In this document: positions 26,276 through 35,625 of the stretch, piece after piece
Numbering within the stretch: the stretch's first letter is position 1
Layout of the letters: the number at the start of each line of letters is the position of its first letter
NCBI GenBank assembly: GCA_015058145.1
Contig: SVCX01000006.1
Span: 1-60,765 of the forward strand
Direction: 5' to 3'
DNA: 60,765 bases
Source of the DNA: Clostridiales bacterium
GTDB lineage: Bacteria; Bacillota; Clostridia; Peptostreptococcales; Anaerovoracaceae
Made by a program: the position numbers and the translations under genes
The notes under the pieces: generated by a model
Told to the model about the DNA's origin: nothing
The model's input: the letters and a program-made list of their open reading frames with translations, nothing else
Database searches by the model: none

Positions 26276-28333
26276 AATTTGTTTATCACCGTATTTTAAT
26301 ATCTCGTGTTTTACGCCCTTTCGATCGATTAGGTAATCGGTGTCGAAGGGGTGTTCTGTTATCATCAGAGGAATTCTGCCGCCGAAGCGGGCATCTCCCG
26401 ACCTGCCGTCTGTTCGCCGCTCATGGGAAAGGTGCAACATCTTCACATCCAGTTCTTCATAAGCTTTTACTGCCTGACTGTTATAGGCGTTCAGCCCATA
26501 GTCCCCGTAGACTGTCACACCCGCGTCTTGAAACTGTTTGATCCATCCTAGATTGCCGATGAGGATGCCTGTATCACTAACTTTGCCGACGATGTCGTTA
26601 AAGTTCTCCTCGATGTATTCATCCAGTTCGCCTTTGCTGACGTTCAGGATAAACGGAAGGTCTGCATCTGCTTTCAAGTTCTCCACTCGTTGCACCGCGT
26701 CTTCATTTCCAAGTTGCTCCGTCTTTATGATTTCCTGAATTACTCCCTCCGCAAGCGGCTTGCGCACTGATGTAACTTTAGTGCGCAGAATGTCGGCCAA
26801 TGCCTCCGCAGCCTGCCGCCTCATCTGGTTGATTACCGATACCGGAAGCATGATCTGAGGATCGACTTCAACTTCTATATCCGCTTCATCAGCGCGGAAA
26901 CGAGTATCGCCGAGTTTCATCAGCTGACCTCTGATTTTCGATTCATCCGTCGGCTTTATACGCGCCTCCTCTGCTTCGGTATCGCCGGTAATATGAACCG
27001 TATCCTCCTGCCACCTGATTTCCAGTTCTGGTTTCTGCCAGACGTGTGCTTCAAACCGCATGCTGCTGGGGAGTCTCTTCGTCGGCCTTGAAACGGCTTC
27101 CTCACGAAGTGTCTTGTCCGTAACCTTGTAGGCTTTGTCGCCTGCCTTGACGGCTCTGTCAAAATCCCCTATGCGGAGTGTGCCGTCCGCGAGTGTCTTC
27201 GTATACGTCGCTATGCTGCTTCCTGTTTCTTCTGCCGTGCGGCGGATTTCAACGCCGTCTCCCTGGGCAACGATGTTGTCGCTCTGAAGGCGCACGTCCG
27301 CCAAAACTTTATCTCTACTGCCTTTTACCGGGCGGACTGTTGAAACGGTCCCAATATATATGCCCTGGTTCTTCGGGCTGGATCCGGATAAAATCTTCTG
27401 CCCCGGATTTCCTTCCAGATAACCGGTCGTAAAACCTCCTCGGTTGAAAACCTGCCTGAGTTTCGCCATGTCCGCAGGATCAATCATCTCCTTCCACGCG
27501 TCAGGCGTGATGATTTCCTCCGTCGCAACTTCTGCATATTGGTCCAAATACTTCCTGTACACCGCCGTGGTGACCGCTACGTATTCCGCGGATTTGAGGC
27601 GCCCCTCGATCTTAAAGGAATCGACGCCCGCTTCAATAAGCTGCGGCAAAAGCTCCAGCGTGCAGAGATCCTTCGGGCTGAGAAAATAACCTTTCCTTCT
27701 CTTATCATCCATATAAAGCAGCCTGCACGGTTGGGCGCAAAGCCCTCTGTTGCCGCTCCTGCCGCCGCCTCCGAAAGCCCTGCTCATCTGGCACTGCCCG
27801 GAGTAACACATGCAGAGCGCTCCGTGAACGAACACCTCTGTATCCATCTCCAGTTCGTGACACTTCGCAGTGAACCTGCTGATTTCCTCCAGCGAAAGTT
27901 CCCTGGCAGGAACGACTCTGCTGAAACCCAACTGCTTCACCAGGTCGAGCGCCTGCACGTTGTAGACTGTCCCCTGCGTCGACAGGTGAATCGGAAAATC
28001 CGGAAGGTATTTATGTACCAGCCGGGCGAGTCCCATGTCCTGCAGAATCAGCGCGTCAGCGCCCATTTCATACAGGCGGCAGGCATACCGGAATGCCCGC
28101 GCAAGCTCGCTGTCCTTGATGAGTGTGTTGAACGTAATGTAGACTTTGACGCCGCTCTCGTGAGCATAGTCGATGGCTTCGGCTAGCGTGTCCTCCGTGA
28201 AATTCTCCGCATTTATGCGCGCATTAAAAAGGGAGCCGCCCATATAGACGGCATCCGCTCCATTATTAATTGCTGCCTCCAGCTGCACTCTCCCTCCGAC
28301 CGGCGAGAGCAGCTCCGGAATCATGGTTTTCAT
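26267..28333 (-). CDS. U32 family peptidase-like protein, RlhA-type (with DUF3656)
   Basis: A 688-residue protein. The N-terminal TIM-barrel-like U32 domain (about 5-290) has the cysteine-rich motif (CMCYSGQC ... NRGLCAQPC) thought to hold an Fe-S cluster. The longer C-terminal part fits the DUF3656-containing type. E. coli RlhA of similar length hydroxylates C2501 of 23S rRNA and TrhP modifies tRNA, so RNA hydroxylation is more likely than proteolysis; this is inference by family. Its ATG overlaps the glnS stop (ATGA), so it closes the long operon and is coupled to a tRNA synthetase, consistent with an RNA-related role. Confidence 0.85.
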   Translation of the reverse strand: MKTMIPELLSPVGGRVQLEAAINNGADAVYMGGSLFNARINAENFTEDTLAEAIDYAHESGVKVYITFNTLIKDSELARAFRYACRLYEMGADALILQDMGLARLVHKYLPDFPIHLSTQGTVYNVQALDLVKQLGFSRVVPARELSLEEISRFTAKCHELEMDTEVFVHGALCMCYSGQCQMSRAFGGGGRSGNRGLCAQPCRLLYMDDKRRKGYFLSPKDLCTLELLPQLIEAGVDSFKIEGRLKSAEYVAVTTAVYRKYLDQYAEVATEEIITPDAWKEMIDPADMAKLRQVFNRGGFTTGYLEGNPGQKILSGSSPKNQGIYIGTVSTVRPVKGSRDKVLADVRLQSDNIVAQGDGVEIRRTAEETGSSIATYTKTLADGTLRIGDFDRAVKAGDKAYKVTDKTLREEAVSRPTKRLPSSMRFEAHVWQKPELEIRWQEDTVHITGDTEAEEARIKPTDESKIRGQLMKLGDTRFRADEADIEVEVDPQIMLPVSVINQMRRQAAEALADILRTKVTSVRKPLAEGVIQEIIKTEQLGNEDAVQRVENLKADADLPFILNVSKGELDEYIEENFNDIVGKVSDTGILIGNLGWIKQFQDAGVTVYGDYGLNAYNSQAVKAYEELDVKMLHLSHERRTDGRSGDARFGGRIPLMITEHPFDTDYLIDRKGVKHEILKYGDKQIVL

Positions 28334-29985
28334 TTCTTCACCTTGAAGGATGACTTCAGTCCGACGATTTTGTTGAAGACTTTTTCTTCCGCATTATCTT
28401 CGTTCAGCTTGCTGTCAGCGACGTAGTAGCCTTTGCGGAAGAACTGGAAGCGCTCGCCCGGTTTCGCCTCGCCGAGCAGCGGCTCCGCATAACCCCAGGA
28501 TTCAACGAGGGAATCCGGGTTCAGCTGCAGATCGCCACTTTCATCTTCCAGCATGAGATAATCGTAGTTTCTGATTTTTATCTTCACCGCAGTCTTCGCG
28601 TCGACCCAATGGATGGTGCCTTTGACTTTGCGGTTGGCGCCTTCTGTTCCACTCTTGGTGTCAGGATCGTAGGTGCAGTGCAGTTCCTTGATGGATCCGT
28701 CGTCATTCTTAATGACGTCCGTGCAGGTCAGGAAGTAAGCGCCCTTGAAACGGACTTCGTTTCCAGGGAACAGTCTGAAGTACTTCTTTACCGGCACTTC
28801 CATAAAGTCGTCGCCGTCGATCCACAGTTCATTGCTGAACGGCACTTCGCGGTCTCCCATCTCCGGTACTTCGCGATTGTTTTCAATCGGCATCATCTCT
28901 GTCTGATCCGCAGAGTAATTTGTGATCACAACCTTGATCGGATTCTCAACCACGTTCCTGTTCTGCACTTTGTTCTTCAGGTCGTCACGGACGCAGCTCT
29001 CCAGAAGAGCGACGTCAACCGTTGAGTTTGCTTTTGCAACGCCGATGCGTTCGCAGAAGTCACGAACTGCTTCCGGCGTATAGCCTCTGCGGCGGATACC
29101 TGCGATGGTCGGCATGCGGGGATCGTCCCATCCGTCGACTGTGCCGTCATCCACGAGGGCCTTCAGGTATCTCTTTGACATAATCGTATTGGTGATGTTC
29201 AGACGCGCGAACTCGATCTGCTGCGGCGGTGTCGGCCACTTGCCGACAGCCTGAAGCACCCAGTCGTAGAGCGGTCTGTGATCCTCGAACTCCAGCGTGC
29301 AGATGGAGTGTGTGATGCCTTCGATAGCGTCCTCGATCGGATGAGCGAAATCGTACATCGGGTAGATGCACCACTTGTCGCCTGTATTGTGGTGAGAAGC
29401 GTGGGCGATACGGTAGATGACCGGATCTCTCATATTGATGTTAGGGGACGCCATGTCGATCTTCGCGCGGAGCACTTTCTCGCCGTCCGCGTACTTGCCG
29501 TCGCGCATCTCCTCAAAGAGTTTCATGTTCTCTTCAACACTTCTGTTTCTGTATGGTGATTCCTTGCCCGGTTCCGTCAGCGTGCCTCGGGTGGCCCTGA
29601 TCTCATCCGCGCTGTAATCGCAGACATAAGCAAGCCCCTTCTGAATGAGGGTGACGGCGCATTCGTACATCTCATCAAAGTAGTCCGATGCCCAGAGTCT
29701 GTTCTTCCATTCGAACCCCAGCCATCTGACATCTTCCTCGATGGAGTCGACGTACTCCACATCCTCCTTCACCGGATTGGTGTCGTCATATCTGAGATTG
29801 CATCCGCCGTGGTATTTCAGGGCTGTCATAAAGTTCAGGCAGATGGACTTGGCGTGACCGATATGCAGGTAACCGTTCGGTTCCGGCGGGAATCTGGTCA
29901 GGACTTTGTCCCCGTATTTACCATCCTCAAGATCCTTGTCGATAATATCGTGGATAAAATTTGTCATCTCGATAACTTCAGCCAT
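28330..29985 (-). CDS. glnS: glutamine--tRNA ligase
   Basis: A 551-residue class I synthetase. HIGH motif [10 protein letters not shown] (about 35-44), the KMSKS-equivalent MSKRYLK (about 268) and the two C-terminal beta-barrel domains are present. RFPPEPNG is the GlxRS signature, and the domain layout is that of GlnRS rather than GluRS. Many Firmicutes lack GlnRS and use the GatCAB route, so its presence is notable. GGAG precedes the ATG. It lies 4 bp after an aminotransferase gene, within the aromatic amino-acid operon, an unexpected context. Confidence 0.95.
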   Translation of the reverse strand: MAEVIEMTNFIHDIIDKDLEDGKYGDKVLTRFPPEPNGYLHIGHAKSICLNFMTALKYHGGCNLRYDDTNPVKEDVEYVDSIEEDVRWLGFEWKNRLWASDYFDEMYECAVTLIQKGLAYVCDYSADEIRATRGTLTEPGKESPYRNRSVEENMKLFEEMRDGKYADGEKVLRAKIDMASPNINMRDPVIYRIAHASHHNTGDKWCIYPMYDFAHPIEDAIEGITHSICTLEFEDHRPLYDWVLQAVGKWPTPPQQIEFARLNITNTIMSKRYLKALVDDGTVDGWDDPRMPTIAGIRRRGYTPEAVRDFCERIGVAKANSTVDVALLESCVRDDLKNKVQNRNVVENPIKVVITNYSADQTEMMPIENNREVPEMGDREVPFSNELWIDGDDFMEVPVKKYFRLFPGNEVRFKGAYFLTCTDVIKNDDGSIKELHCTYDPDTKSGTEGANRKVKGTIHWVDAKTAVKIKIRNYDYLMLEDESGDLQLNPDSLVESWGYAEPLLGEAKPGERFQFFRKGYYVADSKLNEDNAEEKVFNKIVGLKSSFKVKK

Positions 29986-29989
29986 CTTG

Positions 29990-31189
29990 TTACTCCTTGT
30001 CTTCCTCTATCTCTTTCATGAGCGCTGCGAATGCAGGCATTGAATTAACGATTGTATCATAGCTCACGCAGTAGGCGATTCGTACGTACCCCGGGCATGC
30101 GAAGGATTTTCCCGGCACGATCAAGATGTGGTGCTCCTTCGCCTTTGCACAGAATTCCACATCATCGTCAATTGGCGATTTGACGAACAGATAGAACGCA
30201 CCTTCCGGGAAGATGCATTCGTAACCTGCATCCACCAGGCCTTCGTAGAGCGCTCTCCTGTTGCGGTCGTAAGCCTCGATGTCAACTTTGCTCTTCAGGC
30301 ATCTGCCCGCCACTCTCTGAATCAGAGTCGGCGCGTTGACGAAACCCAGCACCCGGTTGGCGATGTTGGCCGCCTGAACCGCATTGTCGAAATCCGCCAT
30401 CTCGCTCGGGAATACCAGATATCCGATTCTCTCTCCCGGAAGAGACAAGCTCTTGCTCCAGGAATACCCAACGACTGTGTTGTCGTAGTACTTGGTTACA
30501 TACGGCACCTCGACGCCGTCATAAGCAAGCTCCCTGTAAGGCTCGTCGGATATGATGTAGATCTCCGTTCCGAACTCCTGCTGTTTTTCTTCCAGGATAC
30601 GCGCCAGCTTCCGGATGGTCTCCTCGCTGTAGACGACGCCTGTCGGATTGTTCGGCGAATTGATGATGACCGCGCGCGTATTCGGCGTCATCATTTCCTC
30701 CATCGCCTTCAGGTTCGGCTGGAACGTCACCGTATCTGCCGGCACCGCGCGCAGATTCGCGCCGTGATTCTTCGCGTAGTTTCCGTATTCTACGAAATAC
30801 GGTGCAAAGGCAAGAATCTCTTCGCCGGGATCCACCAGCGCCTTAATCGCTACGTTCAGCCCGCTGGCCGCGCCGACGGTCATGATGATATTTCCGGAAG
30901 AAAAGTTCGTTCCGTGCAGTTCATTGAGATGCTCCGCCACTGCCTGGCGCACGTCCTCATAACCGGAATTGCTCTTGTTGTACCCATGGACCAGCAGCGT
31001 CTCCTCTTCATCGAGGATGTCCCGGATGGCCTGATTCACCTCTTCCGGCGCAGGGACGCTCGGGTTGCCGAGGCTGAAGTCGTAGACATTTTCCGCGCCG
31101 AACTCGGCCGCCATCCTGGCGCCCTCCTCGAACATAGCCCTGATTGCGGAATTGCCTTCTACGTAAGGCATCATTGATTTTGCAGTCAT
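29990..31189 (-). CDS. pyridoxal-phosphate aminotransferase, class I/II, probably aromatic-amino-acid specific
   Basis: A 399-residue fold-type I aminotransferase. [11 protein letters not shown] (substrate Asn), [12 protein letters not shown] (Asp and Tyr to PLP) and [15 protein letters not shown] (Schiff-base Lys, phosphate-binding Arg) are all intact. Family members act on aspartate, aromatic or branched amino acids. Position directly after iorAB and paaK suggests conversion of Phe, Tyr or Trp to the aryl-pyruvate used by IorAB. It is separated by 15 bp from paaK and 4 bp from glnS. Confidence 0.88.
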   Translation of the reverse strand: MTAKSMMPYVEGNSAIRAMFEEGARMAAEFGAENVYDFSLGNPSVPAPEEVNQAIRDILDEEETLLVHGYNKSNSGYEDVRQAVAEHLNELHGTNFSSGNIIMTVGAASGLNVAIKALVDPGEEILAFAPYFVEYGNYAKNHGANLRAVPADTVTFQPNLKAMEEMMTPNTRAVIINSPNNPTGVVYSEETIRKLARILEEKQQEFGTEIYIISDEPYRELAYDGVEVPYVTKYYDNTVVGYSWSKSLSLPGERIGYLVFPSEMADFDNAVQAANIANRVLGFVNAPTLIQRVAGRCLKSKVDIEAYDRNRRALYEGLVDAGYECIFPEGAFYLFVKSPIDDDVEFCAKAKEHHILIVPGKSFACPGYVRIAYCVSYDTIVNSMPAFAALMKEIEEDKE

Positions 31190-31204
31190 GCAATTACTCC
31201 TCGT

Positions 31205-32449
31205 TTAGTATCTGTAGTCGAAGACCCTTGTCGTCTTCTTCTCGCTGCGCGGCAGATCGCCGATGTCGACCGCCTTCGGCGTAACGCCTACATTTATGAC
31301 ACTCTTGATTTTATCTTTGATTTCCTTCTCGAGATGACGGCGTTCGCCCTTCTTTGTGAGGATGGTCTCAACAAAGAGATTGATGACATCCTTGCCGTCT
31401 TCGTGGTCGATGAATATCTGGTACTCGCTGGATGCGCCGTGAATGTCCTTCAGACAGTCCTCAATTTGCCCCGGGAAGATGTTGACGCCTTTGACCTTGA
31501 CCATGTCGTCGGTTCTTCCCAGAATGACGTCGATCCTCGGCAGTTTCCTGCCGCATGGACAAGGAACGTCATCCGGAATGATTCTCGTCAGGTCATGAGT
31601 TCTGTAGCGAATGAGCGGAGCGCCTTCCTTCTTCAGGGTCGTGATGACCAGCTCGCCCAGTTCGCCGTCCGGCAGAACTTCTCCGGTCTTTGGATCGATG
31701 ACCTCGAAATAGAGATAGTCGTCGAAGTAGTGCATGCCTGTCTCATACTCGCAGTTGATGGCGATGCCTGGACCGTAGACTTCTGTCAGCCCATAGATAT
31801 CGTAGAGCTCTACGCCCAGTTCATTGGCGATACGGGCGCGCATCTTCGGGCCCCAACGCTCTGAACCGATAACGCCCTTCTTGAGTTTAATGCTGTCCTT
31901 CACGCCGCGCTTTTCGATTTCCTCGGCCAGAAGCAGCGCATAAGATGACGTCGCGCAGAGAACAGTCGACTCCATGTCCTGCATAAACTTGATCTGCTTA
32001 TCCGTATTGCCCGGGCCCATCGGAATCGTCATAGCGCCCAGTTTTTCAGCGCCCAGCTGGAAGCCGATGCCGGCGGTCCACAGTCCGTATCCCGGCGTGA
32101 TGTGGATTCTGTCCTTATTCGTGATGCCGGCGATTTCATAGCAGCGCTTGAACAGCTCCGCCCAGTTTTCGACATCTTTCTTCGTATATGGGATGATGCA
32201 AGGCAGACCCGTCGTTCCGCTGGAGGAGTGGATTCTGACAATCTCCTCGTCCGGCACTGCGGCCAATCCCAACGGATACGCGTCTCGCAGGTCATCCTTT
32301 TCGGAGAACGGAAGCTTCTCAAAATCTTCCTGCGTCTTGATGTCCTCCGGGTCGATGCCCTTCAGCCGCTTGGCGTAGAAACCGCCCGCCGCCTGAACGC
32401 GACCAATCTGTCTTCTGATGTCTTTGAGTGTTGATTTCTTCATCTTCAT
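31205..32449 (-). CDS. paaK: phenylacetate--CoA ligase
   Basis: A 414-residue AMP-forming acyl-CoA ligase of the PaaK subfamily. The P-loop is SSSGTTGLP, IYGLTEVYGPGIA is the A5-like motif, and a short C-terminal domain is typical of PaaK. In aerobic pathways PaaK activates phenylacetate. Next to iorAB in an anaerobe it probably runs in reverse or in equilibrium, making aryl-acetate and ATP from aryl-acetyl-CoA. The ATG at 32449 has GAGAGG upstream, and only 5 bp separate it from iorB. Confidence 0.92.
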   Translation of the reverse strand: MKMKKSTLKDIRRQIGRVQAAGGFYAKRLKGIDPEDIKTQEDFEKLPFSEKDDLRDAYPLGLAAVPDEEIVRIHSSSGTTGLPCIIPYTKKDVENWAELFKRCYEIAGITNKDRIHITPGYGLWTAGIGFQLGAEKLGAMTIPMGPGNTDKQIKFMQDMESTVLCATSSYALLLAEEIEKRGVKDSIKLKKGVIGSERWGPKMRARIANELGVELYDIYGLTEVYGPGIAINCEYETGMHYFDDYLYFEVIDPKTGEVLPDGELGELVITTLKKEGAPLIRYRTHDLTRIIPDDVPCPCGRKLPRIDVILGRTDDMVKVKGVNIFPGQIEDCLKDIHGASSEYQIFIDHEDGKDVINLFVETILTKKGERRHLEKEIKDKIKSVINVGVTPKAVDIGDLPRSEKKTTRVFDYRY

Positions 32450-32454
32450 TTGGG

Positions 32455-33057
32455 TTACCTCTCCGCAGCGCACTGCGCTCCCATATGCAATGCTTTCTTA
32501 TTCATCTCCAGCAATGCTGGTTTCATTCTGATCTTTAAGGCTTCTTCCATATCCTCGACGCTGAGATCCATAGCGCCTGTCGCTGCCAGTGCTCCCGCCA
32601 TGGCTACGTTCAGGACCTTCGGCGACCCGCAGGCCTCGATGATCTCCTCCGGATCGACTACGATGCATCTGCTGCCTTTGCTCTTCAGCCACTCCAGGCA
32701 GTCATCACCGTCATAAGCACTCTGTCCCAGAGACGCAGTTACAGGCTTCACCTGTCTGCTGCTCAAGATCATGACGCCGTCTTCTTTCAGGTATTTGATG
32801 TTCGCCGCCGCTTCGCCGGGTTCGAAGCCGATGATCACATCGGCCGTGCCGTAAGGAATCATCGGCGAGGCGATTTCCTCACCAATCCGCACATGGCTGA
32901 CGACGCTTCCGCCTCTTTGGGCCATGCCGATGGTCTCCGCCGTCTTCGCGTGAAGGCCCTTGGCCATTGCGGCTGCCGCGATGATTCTCGATGCCAAAAC
33001 AGTTCCCTGACCTCCGACGCCGCAGAGCAGGCAGTTCTTCACTTCACTTGTTGACAT
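32455..33057 (-). CDS. iorB: indolepyruvate ferredoxin oxidoreductase, beta subunit
   Basis: A 200-residue gamma-type domain of 2-oxoacid:ferredoxin oxidoreductases. The N-terminal GVGGQGTVLASRII and the ETIGMAQRGGSVVSHVRIG motif are diagnostic of IorB. Together with IorA it oxidatively decarboxylates aryl-pyruvates to aryl-acetyl-CoA while reducing ferredoxin. It starts 10 bp after the iorA stop. Confidence 0.96.
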   Translation of the reverse strand: MSTSEVKNCLLCGVGGQGTVLASRIIAAAAMAKGLHAKTAETIGMAQRGGSVVSHVRIGEEIASPMIPYGTADVIIGFEPGEAAANIKYLKEDGVMILSSRQVKPVTASLGQSAYDGDDCLEWLKSKGSRCIVVDPEEIIEACGSPKVLNVAMAGALAATGAMDLSVEDMEEALKIRMKPALLEMNKKALHMGAQCAAER

Positions 33058-33067
33058 ATTCTATCCT

Positions 33068-34858
33068 CTATCCTATCGCTTCTACCGGACAGATCTGGGC
33101 GCAAAGCCCGCAGCCTGTGCAGAGCGATTTGTCTATCAATGCTTTTCCGTCCTTCGTGATCAGCGCCGGGCAGCCGATCTCATTTACACACTGCATGCAG
33201 CCGATACACGTATCAGCGTCGACACGCTTCGGGTCATCCGGTTTCACCAGCGCGATACACGGTGATTTGAAGATAATGGCGCGCACGCCCTTCTCTTCTA
33301 TTGCGTCCTGTACCGCCTTCACGGATTCCTCCAGATTCTGCGGATCAACGGTGCGTATGGATTTGACGCCGATGCCTTCCAGTACTTTGCCGATGTCCAC
33401 CGGCTCGACCCGCTCGCCCATCATGGTGACGCCCATGCCCGGATGAGGCTGATGGCCGGTCATCGCGGTTGTGGAATTGTCCAGAACGCACAGAATTATG
33501 TTCGACTGATTGTATACCGCGTTGACGGTTCCCGTGATGCCGCTGGCGAAGAATGTGGAATCTCCAACAAAGGCGAAGCATACGGTGTCATCGCCAATGG
33601 CGTGATCCAGTCCCTGCGCCAAGGTGATTCCCGCGCCCATGCAAAGGCACGTGTCCACCATGTCCAGCGGCGCCGCGTTGCCCAGCGTGTAACAGCCGAT
33701 GTCGCCGGAGTAGATCGCCGGCCTCTTGCCGACGGCTTTTTTGACGGCGTAGAAGGAACCTCTGTGCGGACATCCTGCGCAGAGCACCGGCGGTCTTACC
33801 GGAAGAGCCGGCGCATCATCCGCTTCACGGAACGGAATGGTTGTCTCCACTCCTGTAAGGTTCTCTATGACTTCACCGACTTCTGTCGCGCTGAGCTCAC
33901 CGCCCAGCCGAACGGCGTCGGTTCTCTTTCCTTCTATAAAATGATCGATGTCCAAACTCAGACTGCCGTACTCATAGATGAGGGCGTCTTCAATGTATGG
34001 ATCGAGTTCTTCAAAACAGATGACCTTGTCTACGCCGAGAAGAAATTGCCGCGCCAGATCCGCTGGAAACGGATACGGCGTTGCGATCTTCAACACGGTA
34101 AACTGCTCTTCCTGTCCGCGAATGGCCTCTTTCACATAGGCGTAGGAAATGCCTCCGCAGGCGATTCCAACAGGGCCGTTTCCTTCAATGGAGTTGCCCT
34201 CGTATTCCGAGAACTCTTCGGCCAGTGATGGTTCGCGCCCGGCCACTCTGAGCTTCGCCTCATAGGCGAGTTTCGGAAAGATGACCCAGCGCGGATCCTT
34301 CTTGAATCCTTCCGGCGCTGCCGGGCTTTTGATCTCCGGCACGTCGATATCCGCGCAGGCATGGCAGACTCTGGTTGTGGACCGGAGAATAACCGGCGTT
34401 CCGTGCGCTTCGGAAAACGCAAAGGCATCCTGCACTGCCTGGAATGCCTGTTCCGGACTGTCGCAGTCAAAGCACGGAATATGCGCGTATTTTGCAAAGT
34501 TCCTCGTGTCCTGTTCTGTCTGTGAAGAAATCGGACCAGGATCATCGCAAACGTAAACGACCATGCCGCCCTTGACCCCGATATAGTTGACACACATAAC
34601 CGGATCGGAAGCTACGTTGAGTCCCATCTGCTTCATGGTGACAAGGCTGCGCGCCCCAGCGTACGCAGCGCCCGCGGCAACCTCGGCGCCGGCTTTCTCG
34701 TTAACCGACCACTCGACATAAACGCCGCCCGGATTTCTCTTTGCGATTGTTTCTAGCACTTCTGAAGACGGCGTCCCCGGATAACCGCTCACCACCTGCA
34801 CTCCCGCAGCCAGCGCGCCCATGGCCACCGCTTCATTTCCCATCAGTAATTCTTTCAT
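33068..34858 (-). CDS. iorA: indolepyruvate ferredoxin oxidoreductase, alpha subunit
   Basis: A 596-residue catalytic subunit. The N-terminal pyrimidine-binding domain (VVSGYPGTPSSEVLE) is followed by the thiamine-diphosphate domain (GDIGCYTLG ... FVGDSTFFASG ... DNSTTAMTG). At the C-terminus lie two [4Fe-4S] ferredoxin motifs (CIGCMQC with a following Cys-Pro, and CTGCGLCAQICP). CAGCPHRGSFYAVK is the IorA hallmark. GAGGATAG precedes the ATG. It is the first gene of a six-gene operon (iorA-iorB-paaK-aminotransferase-glnS-U32). Confidence 0.97.
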   Translation of the reverse strand: MKELLMGNEAVAMGALAAGVQVVSGYPGTPSSEVLETIAKRNPGGVYVEWSVNEKAGAEVAAGAAYAGARSLVTMKQMGLNVASDPVMCVNYIGVKGGMVVYVCDDPGPISSQTEQDTRNFAKYAHIPCFDCDSPEQAFQAVQDAFAFSEAHGTPVILRSTTRVCHACADIDVPEIKSPAAPEGFKKDPRWVIFPKLAYEAKLRVAGREPSLAEEFSEYEGNSIEGNGPVGIACGGISYAYVKEAIRGQEEQFTVLKIATPYPFPADLARQFLLGVDKVICFEELDPYIEDALIYEYGSLSLDIDHFIEGKRTDAVRLGGELSATEVGEVIENLTGVETTIPFREADDAPALPVRPPVLCAGCPHRGSFYAVKKAVGKRPAIYSGDIGCYTLGNAAPLDMVDTCLCMGAGITLAQGLDHAIGDDTVCFAFVGDSTFFASGITGTVNAVYNQSNIILCVLDNSTTAMTGHQPHPGMGVTMMGERVEPVDIGKVLEGIGVKSIRTVDPQNLEESVKAVQDAIEEKGVRAIIFKSPCIALVKPDDPKRVDADTCIGCMQCVNEIGCPALITKDGKALIDKSLCTGCGLCAQICPVEAIG

Positions 34859-34916
34859 TCTATCCTCTTACCGCGCATGCAGACGACTGTCGGATGCACA
34901 TACAAATACAGAATGT

Positions 34917-34925
34917 ATTATAACA
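34917..34925 (-). promoter_or_regulatory. extended -10 promoter of the ior operon
   Basis: TGtTATAAT (TATAAT 34917-34922) directly after a terminator T-tract. The -35 position is inside that hairpin. The leader is about 50 nt. Confidence 0.6.
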
Positions 34926-34947
34926 CAAAACCGCCTGTTTCGGCGGT
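34926..34947 (-). terminator. terminator of the YitT-like gene
   Basis: On the minus strand ACCGCC, loop GAAACA, GGCGGT, then TTTTGTGTT. Confidence 0.7.
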
Positions 34948-34964
34948 TCTGTTTCGGCTGTTTC

Positions 34965-35624
34965 TTAGCTTTTGCTTTCTTTCGCGCGGAGCATGGTGTT
35001 GAGGGTCAGCGCCTGAATGCCCGCGAAGGCGATGCCCATGAGCACGCATCGCAGACCGTAGGTGTAAAGCCCCAGCAGGAGAACGATGATATTAATCGCG
35101 TACATGGCATAGGCCACAGGAATTTTCTCGTGCCGTTTGTGTATGATAAGGGCGATGGTGTCCATGCCCACCGCTGTGGAATCATTGCTCAGGCAGAAGT
35201 AATAGCCTGCGCCCACAACGGCCGCCGCCGCAATCAGTTCCACTGCCATACCGACCGGAATCACCGGATTGTTCCCCATATGACCGATACGGACCATGGT
35301 ATCGATGACATCGGCAGGCACGATCAGCGTGAAGAAGTTGAAGGCCGTCACGCCGACGACGCAGCTGTATAGGCTGGCGATGAAGATATCTCTTCCCAGA
35401 AACATGAAACACAGCAATGCCAGAAGCCCCGTCACGATGGCGACCCAGGCGTTGACCGGCAGAACTTCTGTAAACGGGAGTCTCGCCAGGATCATGCTGA
35501 AACTCGTTACGCCTCCATTGATGATGCCGTGAGGCACCGTCACCATAACGTAGGCGAAGTTGAGAATCGTGAGGCCAAGTCCGATCAGCGCGTATCTTTT
35601 GATTGTCTTTCTCTTTCCGCTCAT
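34965..35624 (-). CDS. YitT/YczE-like integral membrane protein
   Basis: A 219-residue protein with about six hydrophobic segments and a short basic N-terminus. Motifs such as NFAYVMVTVPHGIINGGVTS and GMDTIALIIHK resemble the YitT (DUF161) family of Firmicutes, whose transport role is unproven. The start at 35624 lies 1 bp after the stop of the radical SAM gene (TAATATG), so the pair is an operon and the two products may act together. It lacks the usual C-terminal DUF2179 domain of larger YitT proteins. Confidence 0.75.
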   Translation of the reverse strand: MSGKRKTIKRYALIGLGLTILNFAYVMVTVPHGIINGGVTSFSMILARLPFTEVLPVNAWVAIVTGLLALLCFMFLGRDIFIASLYSCVVGVTAFNFFTLIVPADVIDTMVRIGHMGNNPVIPVGMAVELIAAAAVVGAGYYFCLSNDSTAVGMDTIALIIHKRHEKIPVAYAMYAINIIVLLLGLYTYGLRCVLMGIAFAGIQALTLNTMLRAKESKS

Positions 35625-35625
35625 A

